Below, piece after piece: positions 39,801-48,420 of a stretch of 64,000 nucleotides of DNA. The translations under genes and the position numbers were made by a program. The stretch is from Marisa cornuarietis. Taxonomy: Eukaryota; Mollusca; Gastropoda; Architaenioglossa; Ampullariidae. The notes below the pieces were generated by a model. That model ran no database searches. It saw only the letters and a list, made by a program, of their open reading frames with translations, and had not been told where the DNA came from. The stretch spans positions 3,722,501 through 3,786,500 of the forward strand of contig SMMW01000614.1 of assembly GCA_004794655.1 (NCBI GenBank), written 5' to 3'. The stretch's first letter is position 1, and every line of letters begins with the position of its first letter.

Positions 39801-42800
39801 ACGAATGCAGCAGATGTGCAGATGAGGTTAGCAAGCTGTTTCAAATATATGTGTGTGTGGGTGGGAGGGCAGTTGAAGGAAAGTGAGCCAGGAAAGATGT
39901 GATTCATATGAAAAGTATCTACAAAGTTTTATACTTAGTTCTGATGGGCTGCATGTCAGAAGACACTGCACAACAGGTGTGTGTGGCTCACTATCTCAGT
40001 ACATGTAATTTGGCTTCAGATAAATGGCAGACATTGAAAAAAAGTTAACCCAGAAAATGTAGGGCGGAAATTCAAGCTGTAATTTATGGAGACCTTTGCT
40101 GATGGGGAAGGTCCCTTTCAGTAACAAGTATCAGCCTTTGAGACAGAACAACAACATGCCCGAAGTCAGTCCTAGTGTGGTCAGTATGCATTCAACATCA
40201 TCATCATAGCAACCACTTCTTTCATCATCATCATCTCAATCACTTCTGCTGCAGGATTTCACTTTTTTTGGTTTTGGCTTAATGCCAAGCTCATTTCACA
40301 GACACACAAATCACTTAAATCAACTAACACTTCTGCTCAGATGCTAATATTTTTTTTTGTATTTCCTGTATTTTTACTGTATTTTGTATTTAGGTTTATG
40401 AAGCACTCATTTTGTTCTCACGTTCTTGCTGAATGAACATCTGGTCCATTATTCACTCTCTCTAAATTAAAACATGCAAAAGCACACAAAAAAGAGAGTG
40501 TACTGTTAACAGTTAAATTTTCAAAGGTAAAAAAACTGATTAATTATTCTAGAAAATCATGTGATGGATGCCACATTTGAACTTTGGCAAACTCAGCAGG
40601 CAGCTGCAACAGTGGCACTGGTCAAAATAATAAAACAAATTTAACATGCTTAAAGACCTGCTGAAGAAGCAGCTGTCTGACACAGGTCTCCAGGGACAAA
40701 AATATACCTGGAAAGACCAGCCGTCATCTAGCTTGGAGTTTACATCAACAACACTCAGGGTTTACACTGAAACAATCTGGAACTTTCAGAAGATCAGCCA
40801 GTATTGTTCTGTCTTAAGTTTTGCACTAATACACTAGAGTCAGACAAGCCACTCCTCTTCCCTTTAATCAGGGATTTACACTAAAACATTCTGGAAGTCC
40901 AACTAGTCCTCATCCGTCTTAATTTGGGGCTTAACTTGGAATAACCAACCAAATTCTGTCTAAGCTTGAGTTTACACACTGAAAAACTAGACATGCAGTC
41001 ACCAATACTGATCCTAAAACTATCTGAAAATTATCAACACGCTACACCTAAAGTAACTGTAGCTTTTCTACCAGAACATTACTTCCATAAAGCCAAAATA
41101 CCAGTGGCTCGATCGTCCATTGGTGGGTTGATGGGGGAGGAGACTTCTTTATTTTTTTTATTATCCAAGTGCACTGAATCCACGACCTTTGTTCGGAATT
41201 TGAGTGCCCAGACCATAGGACTGTTGAACATGAATTGTTACTGAACATCTGTCTTAAGAAGGTTGGGCAATAGACTATAGACTATATACCCCCTGCGTGC
41301 ATCTACCGAGAACACCGAGTTGCCTCTGCCCATGCACAGTAGCAGGACGAGAAGTAAAGGTACGTTTCACCTCAAAAGACGAAGAAATACTGCCATGCAG
41401 TACCAAACATGTCTGCAATCCCTTTTATCATTTTATTATTATTTTGGTATTTTTTTTAAATTGGAAGGTTAAATCCAACTTTCGTCTTCTCGCTTTTTTG
41501 GGGAGGTGAGTGGGGGGGGGGGACGCTGCAAACGTGCGTTGGTCTGTAAAACCTATGATGCGCACCTTTCTGAGTGTGTGGGTTAGTGAAGTGGTTATCA
41601 CACTACTGAACTTTCATCAACGTACAGGTCCTTGCAGTCCACTGTATAGTCTCTCGGCTTCCACAGACTGGCGCGTGTCAGGAAATACATCTGCTCTCAG
41701 CGATAAAAAATTATCAAGGTTACGAACGTCTTCCCCACCTTTTTTAAACTAACCATTTTTTCCCCCACTTTGCGTCTTGTAGTTACGCTTGTCACGCAAG
41801 CGTGAATCCTCCATCCAGCCTTCCCCACCCGGCTCTTTTTTTTTTTTTTTTTTTTTGCGAGAGAACGTACGGCAGAGTGCACAAAGGTCACACGTATCAG
41901 GGTTTTTTTTTTTTTTTTTTTTAAATCAAGTTCTGAAGGTGCGCGTGGCTAGCGAGATTACCTGTCTTTGTGAAGACTATCGTGTTTCGGGTGGCACGAT
42001 TGCCTCCAAATCCTCGACCTTTTGCGGCAAACAACTTGAGGCGTCGTATTCCAGCTTAAGGGGATTGGCCATGCGCTTCTTTCTGAGTCACGATCCTCCT
42101 CCTCCCACAACTCGATCCCCATCGTTTGTGCCGGCACGATCAGCATCCTCCCGTCACGCGATACCCCCCTCCCCGCCAACTTCCCGCACCCACCGCAGGA
42201 GTGAGAAGATTCTGCTAATCTGTCTTGTGCTTGGATACGCTTTTATCGTCCACACTGTCCGCAGGATGTATTTCTTCTTTCCTCTTCTTTCAGTTAATGT
42301 AATAACTCAGTTTCCAAGGGTATGGATCCCTCCTCTAAAAATAGAAACGCGCCTCTTCCCCCGTCTCTAAAGGGACTGAGGATTTCACATTTTTACAATC
42401 CGTTTCAAAATATTTCACTTCTGTTGTGATAACACTCCACACTCTTCAGTTAATAATTTTACATATTAATTTCAGAGGGTTTTTTTTATTGGCAGATAAT
42501 ATAACCGTCGTATTCAACAATGATGATGAGTTCGCGCATAGCTCTGAATCCCTTACAAGTAATGTTTCATACACAGCAAGACCACACAGCGAAGGCATCT
42601 TAAAAACTTTATTAAGTGTTCTCGAGGCATGCATCAAGAGACTAAGTTTTTTTTTAACAAGTGTTGTCTTCAGTCACACCCTTCTCACACACGCACCCTG
42701 TCAATTCTTCTTCCAGTTCTTCTCAAACGATCAGCTCTGACATGTGCAGGAGAAAAGGAGGGAGAGACAGGCACGGGGGATCCCCCGTGCCTGTCTCTCC

Positions 42801-45800
42801 CTCCTTTTCTCCTGCACATGTCATTATATATATATATAAGCAGCATACGAAAAGAAGGCAATTAAGGTGTACAGCTCCTGTCTCAGCTATTTCTGTGCAT
42901 GGCGCCACGCAGGAATGCATTCTTCTTCAAGACCGTCTATATGTGGAGCTGACATCAGCAGGAGGATGAAAAATGAGAGGCTAGACATTATTCCTGTTTC
43001 TCCCTCTTGTGGTCTGCCGTCGTAATGGCCCGCTATTTCTGCTGTCTGTCTCTCATCCTCTTCTTTCCAGGATACTGCTATAGCTGCCACTTGGAGCGAT
43101 AAAGAGGCGCACGTGCAGGGCGGCCTTGACAACTGGGTTATGTGCATGTCAAGGTCGGCTCTCCTCCGTGTCTTGCAGTTTACATCCATCGCTTGATGTT
43201 TGCAATCCGCCATCTACCCGCCATCAAATCTTTCAAACGTGAACTAACAACATGTCTGTTCTACGAGCTTTACTCTTCACTCCAATCAACACAGTTGTCA
43301 ATATAATTGTGACTATAGTCAATTAACGGGTCCTCTTCAGGTTCATGACACTCTCCATCCTTACTCTTTGTACCCCGATTCCTCTTTGTGTCTTCTCGGT
43401 TTGTCTTTTATTACTTGTTTGCATAGTTGTTTCTTCTTCCGTTCTTCGCATTCTGCGCTTTATATATATATATATATACCACGCCTTTCGGAAAAGACTG
43501 AAGACTCATTTGTTTACTTAAGACAGACTTAAACAACCTATAGCACCATTTCTGTCTTCATTATTTTTTACTTTCATGTTGTTTTATTTTATTTTTTTCT
43601 TCTCTTCTGTTTTTGCTGCGCAATGAGCATTCTTTTGAATGGATACCTGCGCAATATAAATCGACATCATCATCATCAACCACAGACATGTATCACGTCC
43701 GTGGAATCAACTGGAGGGGTGGGGGATTTCCGGTGTTCATGAAAGCAGAAAGAAGGGTTCTTAACCTCTGATAAATTAAACGATTATCTAGATAGTATGT
43801 CAAGTTTGGAATGCGACACTAGGTACAGTTGTGTGCGGTGTCTGCGGTGGTTTTATGTCGGTTTTTATTGCTTTTATGACGAAGCGAGTAATAAGGAAAC
43901 TAACCATGCGTGCCGCCAGTGCTATACTCGAGGTGTCGTGCTGATGATGATGTTGATGGTCTTCTCCTTTCCCTATTGTACTGGGGTAACCTTCTGATAC
44001 AATGTGGGGATGTGGAACTGAACCCTGTACCTACTAGAAAATCCACACTACGAGAGTATGAGATACATTCGCCTCGGATCTGTCAGCGCTTCACAAAGAA
44101 GCAGTTCCGATAGAACGGAGGGAACGCAGGGTAACTTGGGTGGCAATGAACTGCTCTCATTTCTTTCATCACAACACGTACTGAACAATATTTAAAATGG
44201 TACTTCAAAACTGAGATTCCAGCAAATGTCACTGCTCTGAACCATAACACATATACGCCAGCTAATGAACAGCATGGCTGATAGTGATACATCGTCAGCT
44301 GTCTTACTCTCAGGGTCAAGAACATCTTGGAGTTCAGTGGGATGGATGTCTAGGTGGTCTACAGTCCCAGATAATTTCAGGGCTCCTGTCTGGTTCCAGA
44401 AAAGATTGTAATAACTGATCTGATCCAAAAGAGTTGACCTAAAGGTGGTGCATGAAATTCCTTCAGAATGCATCTTTTGAATCAGCCTTGAATCTTTTGC
44501 ATTCTGATAAGTTCTGCCATGTGCTGTCTCTCTCCTTATTGTATTGGCACACCTGGCAGCATGTCTTCACCTGGCTGATTGCAGGGGTTTTCCAGCAGCT
44601 TCTCTCACAATTTCATCTGCACGTTTCTCCTGTTCCCTTGGCTGGTGTGACTGTTTCTGAACTATCTTGCCGTGATACATGGCCTTAGCTGCTGACACGG
44701 TGTTAAGCAACAACACACTACTGCATATTACTTTTGTTGCCTTTGGAAGGCATGCAGTACTTGCTCTGCTTCCTTGGTGCATTCATGAGCTCTTGCTGTT
44801 CACTTTTCTCAGGAAGCCAATCTACAGTTTTGTAGCTATGCCACAGCATAAGCAGGGAAGATTGGTTATGAAGAGAAACACACCTTGACTTGCTCAAAGA
44901 TCTTTTCTCCTAGCTTACTGGTGAGAGGGCAGTGCTTCAGCATGCTGCTGATCTCTTCTGTCTGTTACTGTCGATGCTTCCCCCCTTGCAAAATGTTAGG
45001 CAGCTGGATGTGAATAACAAGCAAGATATCCAGTATAAACACTTCCACTGGTCACCATCTGAAAAAATAAAGGAAGCAAGCAAGTTAGCCTTGTTCAGAC
45101 AAAACGCTGTTTATCTGTGGTCATTGAAGAGAGAAAATAACACCTTTAACTTCTCTTATTTTACAAGTAATTTTCACACACCAGCAGCTCTTTTTTTCCA
45201 AACTAATGTGAAGGTTGAAGTCACCTGACCACAAAATTATATATTGTTTTCATAATTGATATAACAATAACAACATTCAAACTTGTGGTCATGTAGTGCA
45301 ATCGTTTTGTGATCAAAATGTTTCAAGTAAACCACATTTCCTATCGTACCACTACGACCACGATCATCTAGTCAGTATAATTTTCTAACCAACTCACAAC
45401 ACTTCTCTAATAAATGAACTTCAGAACATGAAATAAATGTGTGAACTTACCAAACATAGTTCTCAAACAGAAGGGCGTGAATAAAGGAGGGAGAAACGTC
45501 CAACCAAATCCTCCATATTGACACCACTCAGGTGATGTTGTGGGCCATGGTGGGGATTGATAGTGAGTGGAGCACATTCCGGCTTGACCACATCTTTTTC
45601 ACATCAGATCTCGACTCGTGAGAGTTATTTTCTGAACAAGCCTGTTAGTCTTGTAGCTCGAAGAATTCTACGCCTTCTGATATCAATACAAAGCCAGTGT
45701 ATACTCCGTGTCCACAACACTTTCCCCGTTCTATTTTAGCGCTTGGGTAATGTAGTTCGAAACTGTTTTTTGCTATTTATTTTGCAACGTGCCATAAAAT

Positions 45801-47918
45801 AAATTACACAGTTTGAGATGAATGTGTGGATTTGAGTGGAACGAAAATGTTCATTCGTATAAGTTAATCTTTATATCCTGCTTTGCTTTGTTAATATTAT
45901 GATGGGATCTCCCTCATATCATAATGAGGAAGTCAATGACATTAAAGATACATAGTATCAAAGTCTCTCTCTCTCTCACACACACACACACCAGCTCACT
46001 CTGCCTTCAACTCAAAAAAAATTACCCAAACTGATCTACCACGAGAGACTGCAGTCATATTAGAAATAAACATGCCAGGCAAGTCCAATATTTGAAAATT
46101 TCGAAGTCTCTCGAGTTGTTCACGTTTATATTTCGTCTCAAACAAGAAACAGCGGTAGTCTCCTAATACATCATCCTGCTAGGATGCTCCCAGTCTCTAC
46201 AACGATTAGCTAATTAGATCAGACCCAAGGCTTAAGTTTTTGCCCCTGCTTCTGACAGCAGATGAATTCATGAGCTCTGACTCGTTCGACTACCCTACCT
46301 TCATGCATCCCCCACCCCAACAAACACATAAACACCACAGAGGTTTTCCATCTTCCAGCAGCGCTTGGAATTCCTCCGGTACCGTGTAGAGGAGGAGTGG
46401 CGCTGCTTTTGCTGAAAATCATGATTTATGGGGGTTAAAGAGAATTTGGCATGTTGATTTATCACCTGCCCTCACCTTACACCTACAGGATACGTATCAC
46501 TGGCGGCTGAAACTGTGTGTGTGTGTGTGTGGTGGGGGGGACGGGATCTTCCTACATGTCTTTTGTTCGTAATGTCTTGCTAGCGTGGTAGCGGAATTTT
46601 TAAGACCTGTTTTATCCAACTGTTTGTTATGTATGCTATCACGACTAGCAGATTGAATCCTGGGTTATAAGTAATAATAAACAAAAAACCCCTTTTTTGG
46701 TATTTTATATGCTGGTGCATTGTGTTGGTGGTGGGGAAGGGGAGTGGGAGGCAGAGACTGAAGCTAGGAGTTTGCTTCCAATCCTTTAATTTTTCTTACA
46801 AACTTGTTAACATTTACAAATTAAACATCATGGGATGGGGCAAAGGTCTCAATCATTTAATTTTAGCTAACGAAAATATAACAAGTGGAAGACTCAGCTT
46901 CATAGAGACTATAAATGGCATTTATTCTTTATTAAAATAATGCCTGTTTAACCCAGTGTTCGCCTGCTTTTCTTCGTGGTTGATTTCTTTACCCTAGGGT
47001 CGTATGACCTATAGTCGTATGTCAGGTAGTATATACGTTCCAGCGCCCCAGTAAGCTGCTATGCCGCCTATGTATGATTATCCGTGCGTATGCGCGTGCG
47101 AACTAATGTAGTTATGGTAACGCCATCACCACGAGAGACACCTGCTATTTGAAGACTTTCTGATATCTCGCAGGGCTAGCAATAAGGTAAATCTTTACTT
47201 CAGTGTCCTAGGAGATAGAGAGAGAGTGCGTGTGTGTATATGTGTGTGTGTGCGTGTGGTAATAGGAGGGTGCATGGGGAGATAAGTCGTAAAAGCAGTA
47301 GGACAATTGTGTACAATGCGATTTGGAAAGTTTGGACAGTGACGCATTCACCCACCGATGGTATGCGAAGAATTGAGGGTATCGCTCAAAGTATAATCCG
47401 TGCCCCCCTCCCCCTCTCTAGGTGAGACTACGATCCCCATTTTGTAGCTCCTCCCTAAACAATAAACAACTGCATGATAAATCAATCTACAAGGTATGTA
47501 ATTAAATGTACGATAATAATAGTAATTCTCAATGTAATCAAATCAGAACCCTTTCTGAATATTAAATAACTGCACAATCAATTATACATTGTAGCTAAGC
47601 TCCTTCGTGAGCGTGATTATGCCCTACATAAACCACACGTTTATTATTATTATTACCACAATGATAAGTGTAAATAAAAGAGGTAGAAGTCATGCGAGAA
47701 TATCGAGGAATTTGGTAAACACGAGGAAACTCTGACTATACTCACAGAACTGTTGTGTCTGGTGGCACGGTGGGAATAGTCTCCAGTTGCAGGAACATGC
47801 ACCGAACATTGCTCCTGAAACACAGGCATCGGGGCGGACAGGCCAGGTTGCCCTCAGTCTCCGGTACAATCCACGCCATGAGCACAATGCCGGTCAGACA
47901 GATCGAAGCAGTCCCCAT
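20363..47918 (-). CDS. PXDN: Peroxidasin, complete 22-exon gene, 1453 aa
   Basis: Secreted haem peroxidase of the extracellular matrix that makes hypobromous acid and forms sulfilimine crosslinks in collagen IV. Exons in transcript order: 47746-47918, 39046-39117, 37898-37969, 35394-35465, 32827-32898, 32476-32639, 32038-32155, 31462-31628, 30489-30758, 30113-30229, 29545-29709, 28820-29086, 27910-28176, 27370-27603, 26105-26451, 25323-25679, 24512-25097, 22775-22892, 22320-22528, 21536-21834, 21106-21228, 20363-20455. They sum to 4362 nt, an exact multiple of three, with stop TGA. Domain order: signal peptide, LRRNT, four LRRs, LRRCT, four Ig domains (about 209-577), peroxidase (about 650-1270), coiled coil, VWC. 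Catalytic residues by motif: Gln787, Asp790 and His791 (GQFLDHDLD), Arg942 and Glu945 (HRVNEQ), proximal His1039 (RFGHSL). Met47918 is preferred over an upstream in-frame Met at 47969 because it directly precedes the hydrophobic signal core. Human PXDN is 1479 aa. Confidence 0.95.
22320..28176 (-). CDS. PXDN: PXDN haem-peroxidase domain exons
   Basis: Seven exons encode the animal haem-peroxidase fold. Landmarks: [12 protein letters not shown] and [15 protein letters not shown] near the entry, [18 protein letters not shown] over an exon join, [15 protein letters not shown] with distal His and the haem-linking Asp, the [10 protein letters not shown] motif, [20 protein letters not shown] with catalytic Arg and the second haem-linking Glu, HWDGNK joining [26 protein letters not shown] with the proximal His, and [14 protein letters not shown]. 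All recognisable catalytic positions are intact, so an active enzyme is expected. The 27603 acceptor is weak (GTGGACAG) but is the only one that restores frame and the conserved NSYRELVSP segment. Confidence 0.95.
23690..24130 (+). mobile_element. RTE-type LINE 3' coding fragment, decayed, in a PXDN intron
   Basis: Plus-strand frames give [19 protein letters not shown], then [20 protein letters not shown] and [13 protein letters not shown] with further NVKKWTG, the characteristic RTE ORF2 C-terminus, broken by several stops. It matches the KCLRRLLPVSYREHKT part of the fragment at 52050-53070, so both come from the same or closely related families. It is antisense to PXDN. Confidence 0.8.
26553..26660 (+). 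repeat. Possible pogo/Tigger-type DNA transposon terminal fragment
   Basis: ACAGTAAAACCTCTCTATTA at 26553 strongly resembles the terminal inverted repeat of pogo-like elements. The following ACTATTAAAATTAGAGTC stretch repeats the motif in degenerate form. No opposite end is seen, so this would be a relic. Confidence 0.4.
26870..27290 (+). mobile_element. Jockey/CR1-type LINE RT C-terminal fragment, in a PXDN intron
   Basis: Plus-strand translation includes [33 protein letters not shown] and [17 protein letters not shown], typical of the region after the RT palm in these LINEs, then decayed AIVFR and LHRLPVR-like sequence. Several stops and frame changes. Antisense to PXDN. Confidence 0.75.
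28400..28610 (-). repeat. tRNA-derived SINE copy
   Basis: The minus strand reads GGTGGTTCTACATCCTGATG then TTGGTTCAAAGCCATC (B-box-like), followed by the shared core CTGCTGATTTATCAAGGGAAG. It lies in the PXDN intron between the Ig4 exon and the next exon. Confidence 0.5.
28721..28735. repeat. (CA)n microsatellite
   Basis: Short CA dinucleotide run in a PXDN intron. Confidence 0.9.
28820..32155 (-). CDS. PXDN: PXDN immunoglobulin-domain exons (Ig1-Ig4)
   Basis: Four I-set Ig domains. Ig1 spans two exons ([38 protein letters not shown] joined to [11 protein letters not shown], then [15 protein letters not shown]). Ig2 is one exon ([31 protein letters not shown]). Ig3 spans two exons ([31 protein letters not shown]). 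Ig4 is one exon ([32 protein letters not shown]). Each has the paired cysteines, core Trp and the DxGxYxC motif. The Ig1 join requires the upstream of two AG acceptors (31628), giving MHN-N-NQ in agreement with family sequence. Confidence 0.93.
32476..39117 (-). CDS. PXDN: PXDN leucine-rich repeat and LRRCT exons
   Basis: Four exons of exactly 72 bp (39046-39117, 37898-37969, 35394-35465, 32827-32898), all ending in phase 2, encode one LRR each: [45 protein letters not shown] and [15 protein letters not shown]. The 164-bp exon 32476-32639 gives the LRRCT cap ([38 protein letters not shown]). The vertebrate protein has five typical repeats before the cap; here the third looks like a merge of two. 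An LRR exon lost or missed by eye in the 2.5-kb intron 32899-35393 cannot be excluded. Confidence 0.9.
33189..33245. repeat. Tandem repeat, about three 20-bp units
   Basis: Units built on ACAAACATCACCATACATCT recur three times with minor changes. Intronic. Confidence 0.75.
33335..33358. repeat. (TTCT)n microsatellite
   Basis: Tetranucleotide run in a PXDN intron. Confidence 0.85.
33470..33615 (-). repeat. tRNA-derived SINE-like element, separate subfamily
   Basis: The minus strand has TTATTGTGCTACAGTGAGGG (A-box region) and CTGGGTTCAGCTCTCGTC (B-box region), then a body reading GGCTTAGTTGGTGGCTCGG-like sequence and GTGTAAAACACC at the far end, next to a G-run. The body differs from the other SINE copies in the window. 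Confidence 0.4.
35070..35235 (-). repeat. tRNA-derived SINE copy
   Basis: The minus strand from about 35215 reads AGCCCAATGGTTAGAGAATGG (A box). It then contains a decayed B box and CAATCGGGAATGGGTGCCTG, the shared core of the family. Confidence 0.45.
35600..35855 (-). repeat. tRNA-derived SINE copy
   Basis: The minus strand contains GGTGGCTATTGCACTCACC then CACTAGTTCAAGGTCTG (B-box-like), followed by AAATGGGTGCCTGATTTATC, the best-preserved form of the family core. It lies 135 bp from a PXDN LRR exon. Confidence 0.5.
41105..41235 (-). repeat. Possible tRNA-derived SINE relic
   Basis: The minus strand reads CCTATGGTCTGGGCACTCAA then GTCGTGGATTCAGTGCAC, resembling degraded A- and B-box regions. 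The body is not clearly alignable to the better copies. Confidence 0.3.
42738..42823. repeat. Perfect 86-bp palindrome without spacer
   Basis: The 43-bp arm beginning TGACATGTGCAGGAG is exactly inverted with no mismatch and no loop; the centre is GGGGGATCCCCC at 42775-42786. It is followed by a TA dinucleotide run. It could form a hairpin or cruciform. There is no coding content of its own. Confidence 0.95.
43195..43470 (+). mobile_element. LINE 3' end fragment
   Basis: Plus-strand words resembling the ORF2 tail ([19 protein letters not shown]) are followed by a T-rich 3' UTR ending TGCGCTTTATATATATA, comparable to the GCGCTATAAA end of the LINE tail at 12440-12925. Confidence 0.5.
43478..43679 (+). 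mobile_element. LINE 3' end, same family as the element at 9235-11640
   Basis: From CGGAAAAGACTGAAG at about 43490 to the terminal (CAT)n at 43665-43679 this aligns by eye to the minus-strand 3' end of the 9235-11640 element, including TTACTTAAGACAGACT, CTTCATTATTTTTTACTTTC and GCTGCGCAATGAGCATTCTT. It is a severely 5'-truncated insertion. Confidence 0.8.
43797..44110 (+). mobile_element. LINE 5' remnant: PHD-like ORF1 start with a degenerate 2A motif
   Basis: The first frame (from 43797) has [14 protein letters not shown] and [10 protein letters not shown], a Cys-rich pattern like the PHD-type finger of some LINE ORF1 proteins. After a frame change it continues [14 protein letters not shown] followed by [10 protein letters not shown] at 44003-44032. 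This matches the 2A-like pattern D-V/I-E-x-N-P-G-P found near the start of some non-LTR retrotransposon proteins, except that the critical Gly is Val. The frameshift and this substitution make the copy inactive. Confidence 0.55.
45964..45991. repeat. (CT)n(CA)n microsatellite
   Basis: Compound dinucleotide run in PXDN intron 1. Confidence 0.9.
46514..46530. repeat. (TG)n microsatellite
   Basis: Dinucleotide run in PXDN intron 1, followed by a G-run. Confidence 0.9.
47746..47918 (-). CDS. PXDN: PXDN exon 1: signal peptide and LRRNT
   Basis: It encodes [20 protein letters not shown] (hydrophobic signal core) then [20 protein letters not shown] and PTVPPDTTV, the cysteine-rich LRRNT cap. The exon ends CT before a GTGAGT donor, and joining to the first LRR exon restores Leu-Asp-Leu-Arg-Phe-Asn, as in other peroxidasins. 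The next exon is 8.6 kb away. Confidence 0.93.
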
Positions 47919-48420
47919 CTTTCCGTCGAGGAGGAAAGATTCACTCGTTCTGGTTGCTAGCACAAGCACTGCGGGCAGCTGCTGCAGCCCAAGACGCTAC
48001 CGCGGCTACCAGACCTGCGTGCGCACCCAAGTTTCTCACGTTGAGCACACCACTAGGATTCTTTTGTTTCGTTTCCGCAAAGCGCCTACCTCCGCAAGAT
48101 TTCGTCCTCTTTCTTGTTCTTCTTCTTCGTCTCGTCGCTTCCCCCGCCAACTACCTCAGGCCGGTCTCTCTCGCGGTCGGCTCTCGCCAAGCCCGGGAAA
48201 CCAGTTCGACAGTAGTTAGGGTGCTTGAACCTTTCCGAGTCAGTTAAAATAATTTTAGCCACAGACACAGATCGACTTCAGGAGAGCGAGCCTACAGCAC
48301 AAACCTCTCTCGTCGCTTTTACTCCTCTGACTCGCCCCCACGCCCCCTAACCTTCCTTCTTGCCGCCCAGTTTTGGCTGGTTGTCCCCCCCCCCAACACT
48401 CCCCCTTACGGCCACCGAGC
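47919..48420 (-). promoter_or_regulatory. PXDN 5' leader and probable CpG-rich promoter
   Basis: The sequence just upstream of the PXDN start is clearly more GC- and CpG-rich than the surrounding DNA (for example CGCGGTCGGCTCTCGCC near 48172). No TATA box is evident on the minus strand. The overlapping open frames here on both strands follow from the GC content and are not treated as genes. The start site is not located. Confidence 0.4.

Larger units (their letters stand above)
39118..47745. other. PXDN intron 1 (8.6 kb), repeat-rich
   Basis: Between the signal-peptide exon and the first LRR exon. It holds two long poly-T runs (about 41837-41857 and 41902-41922), a perfect palindrome (42738-42823), a tight cluster of LINE remnants (43195-44110), several simple repeats and a coding-like but unassigned stretch (about 44200-44990). 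I see nothing recognisable in 45000-47700 apart from short CT/CA and TG runs. Confidence 0.6.

Noticed and set aside
41789..42370. 193-residue plus-strand open frame
   Set aside because: It runs through two poly-T tracts and GC-rich intron sequence, with no domain, splice support or homology that I recognise.
47755..48268. Overlapping open frames on both strands around the PXDN start
   Set aside because: They are explained by GC-rich leader sequence and shadows of PXDN exon 1.
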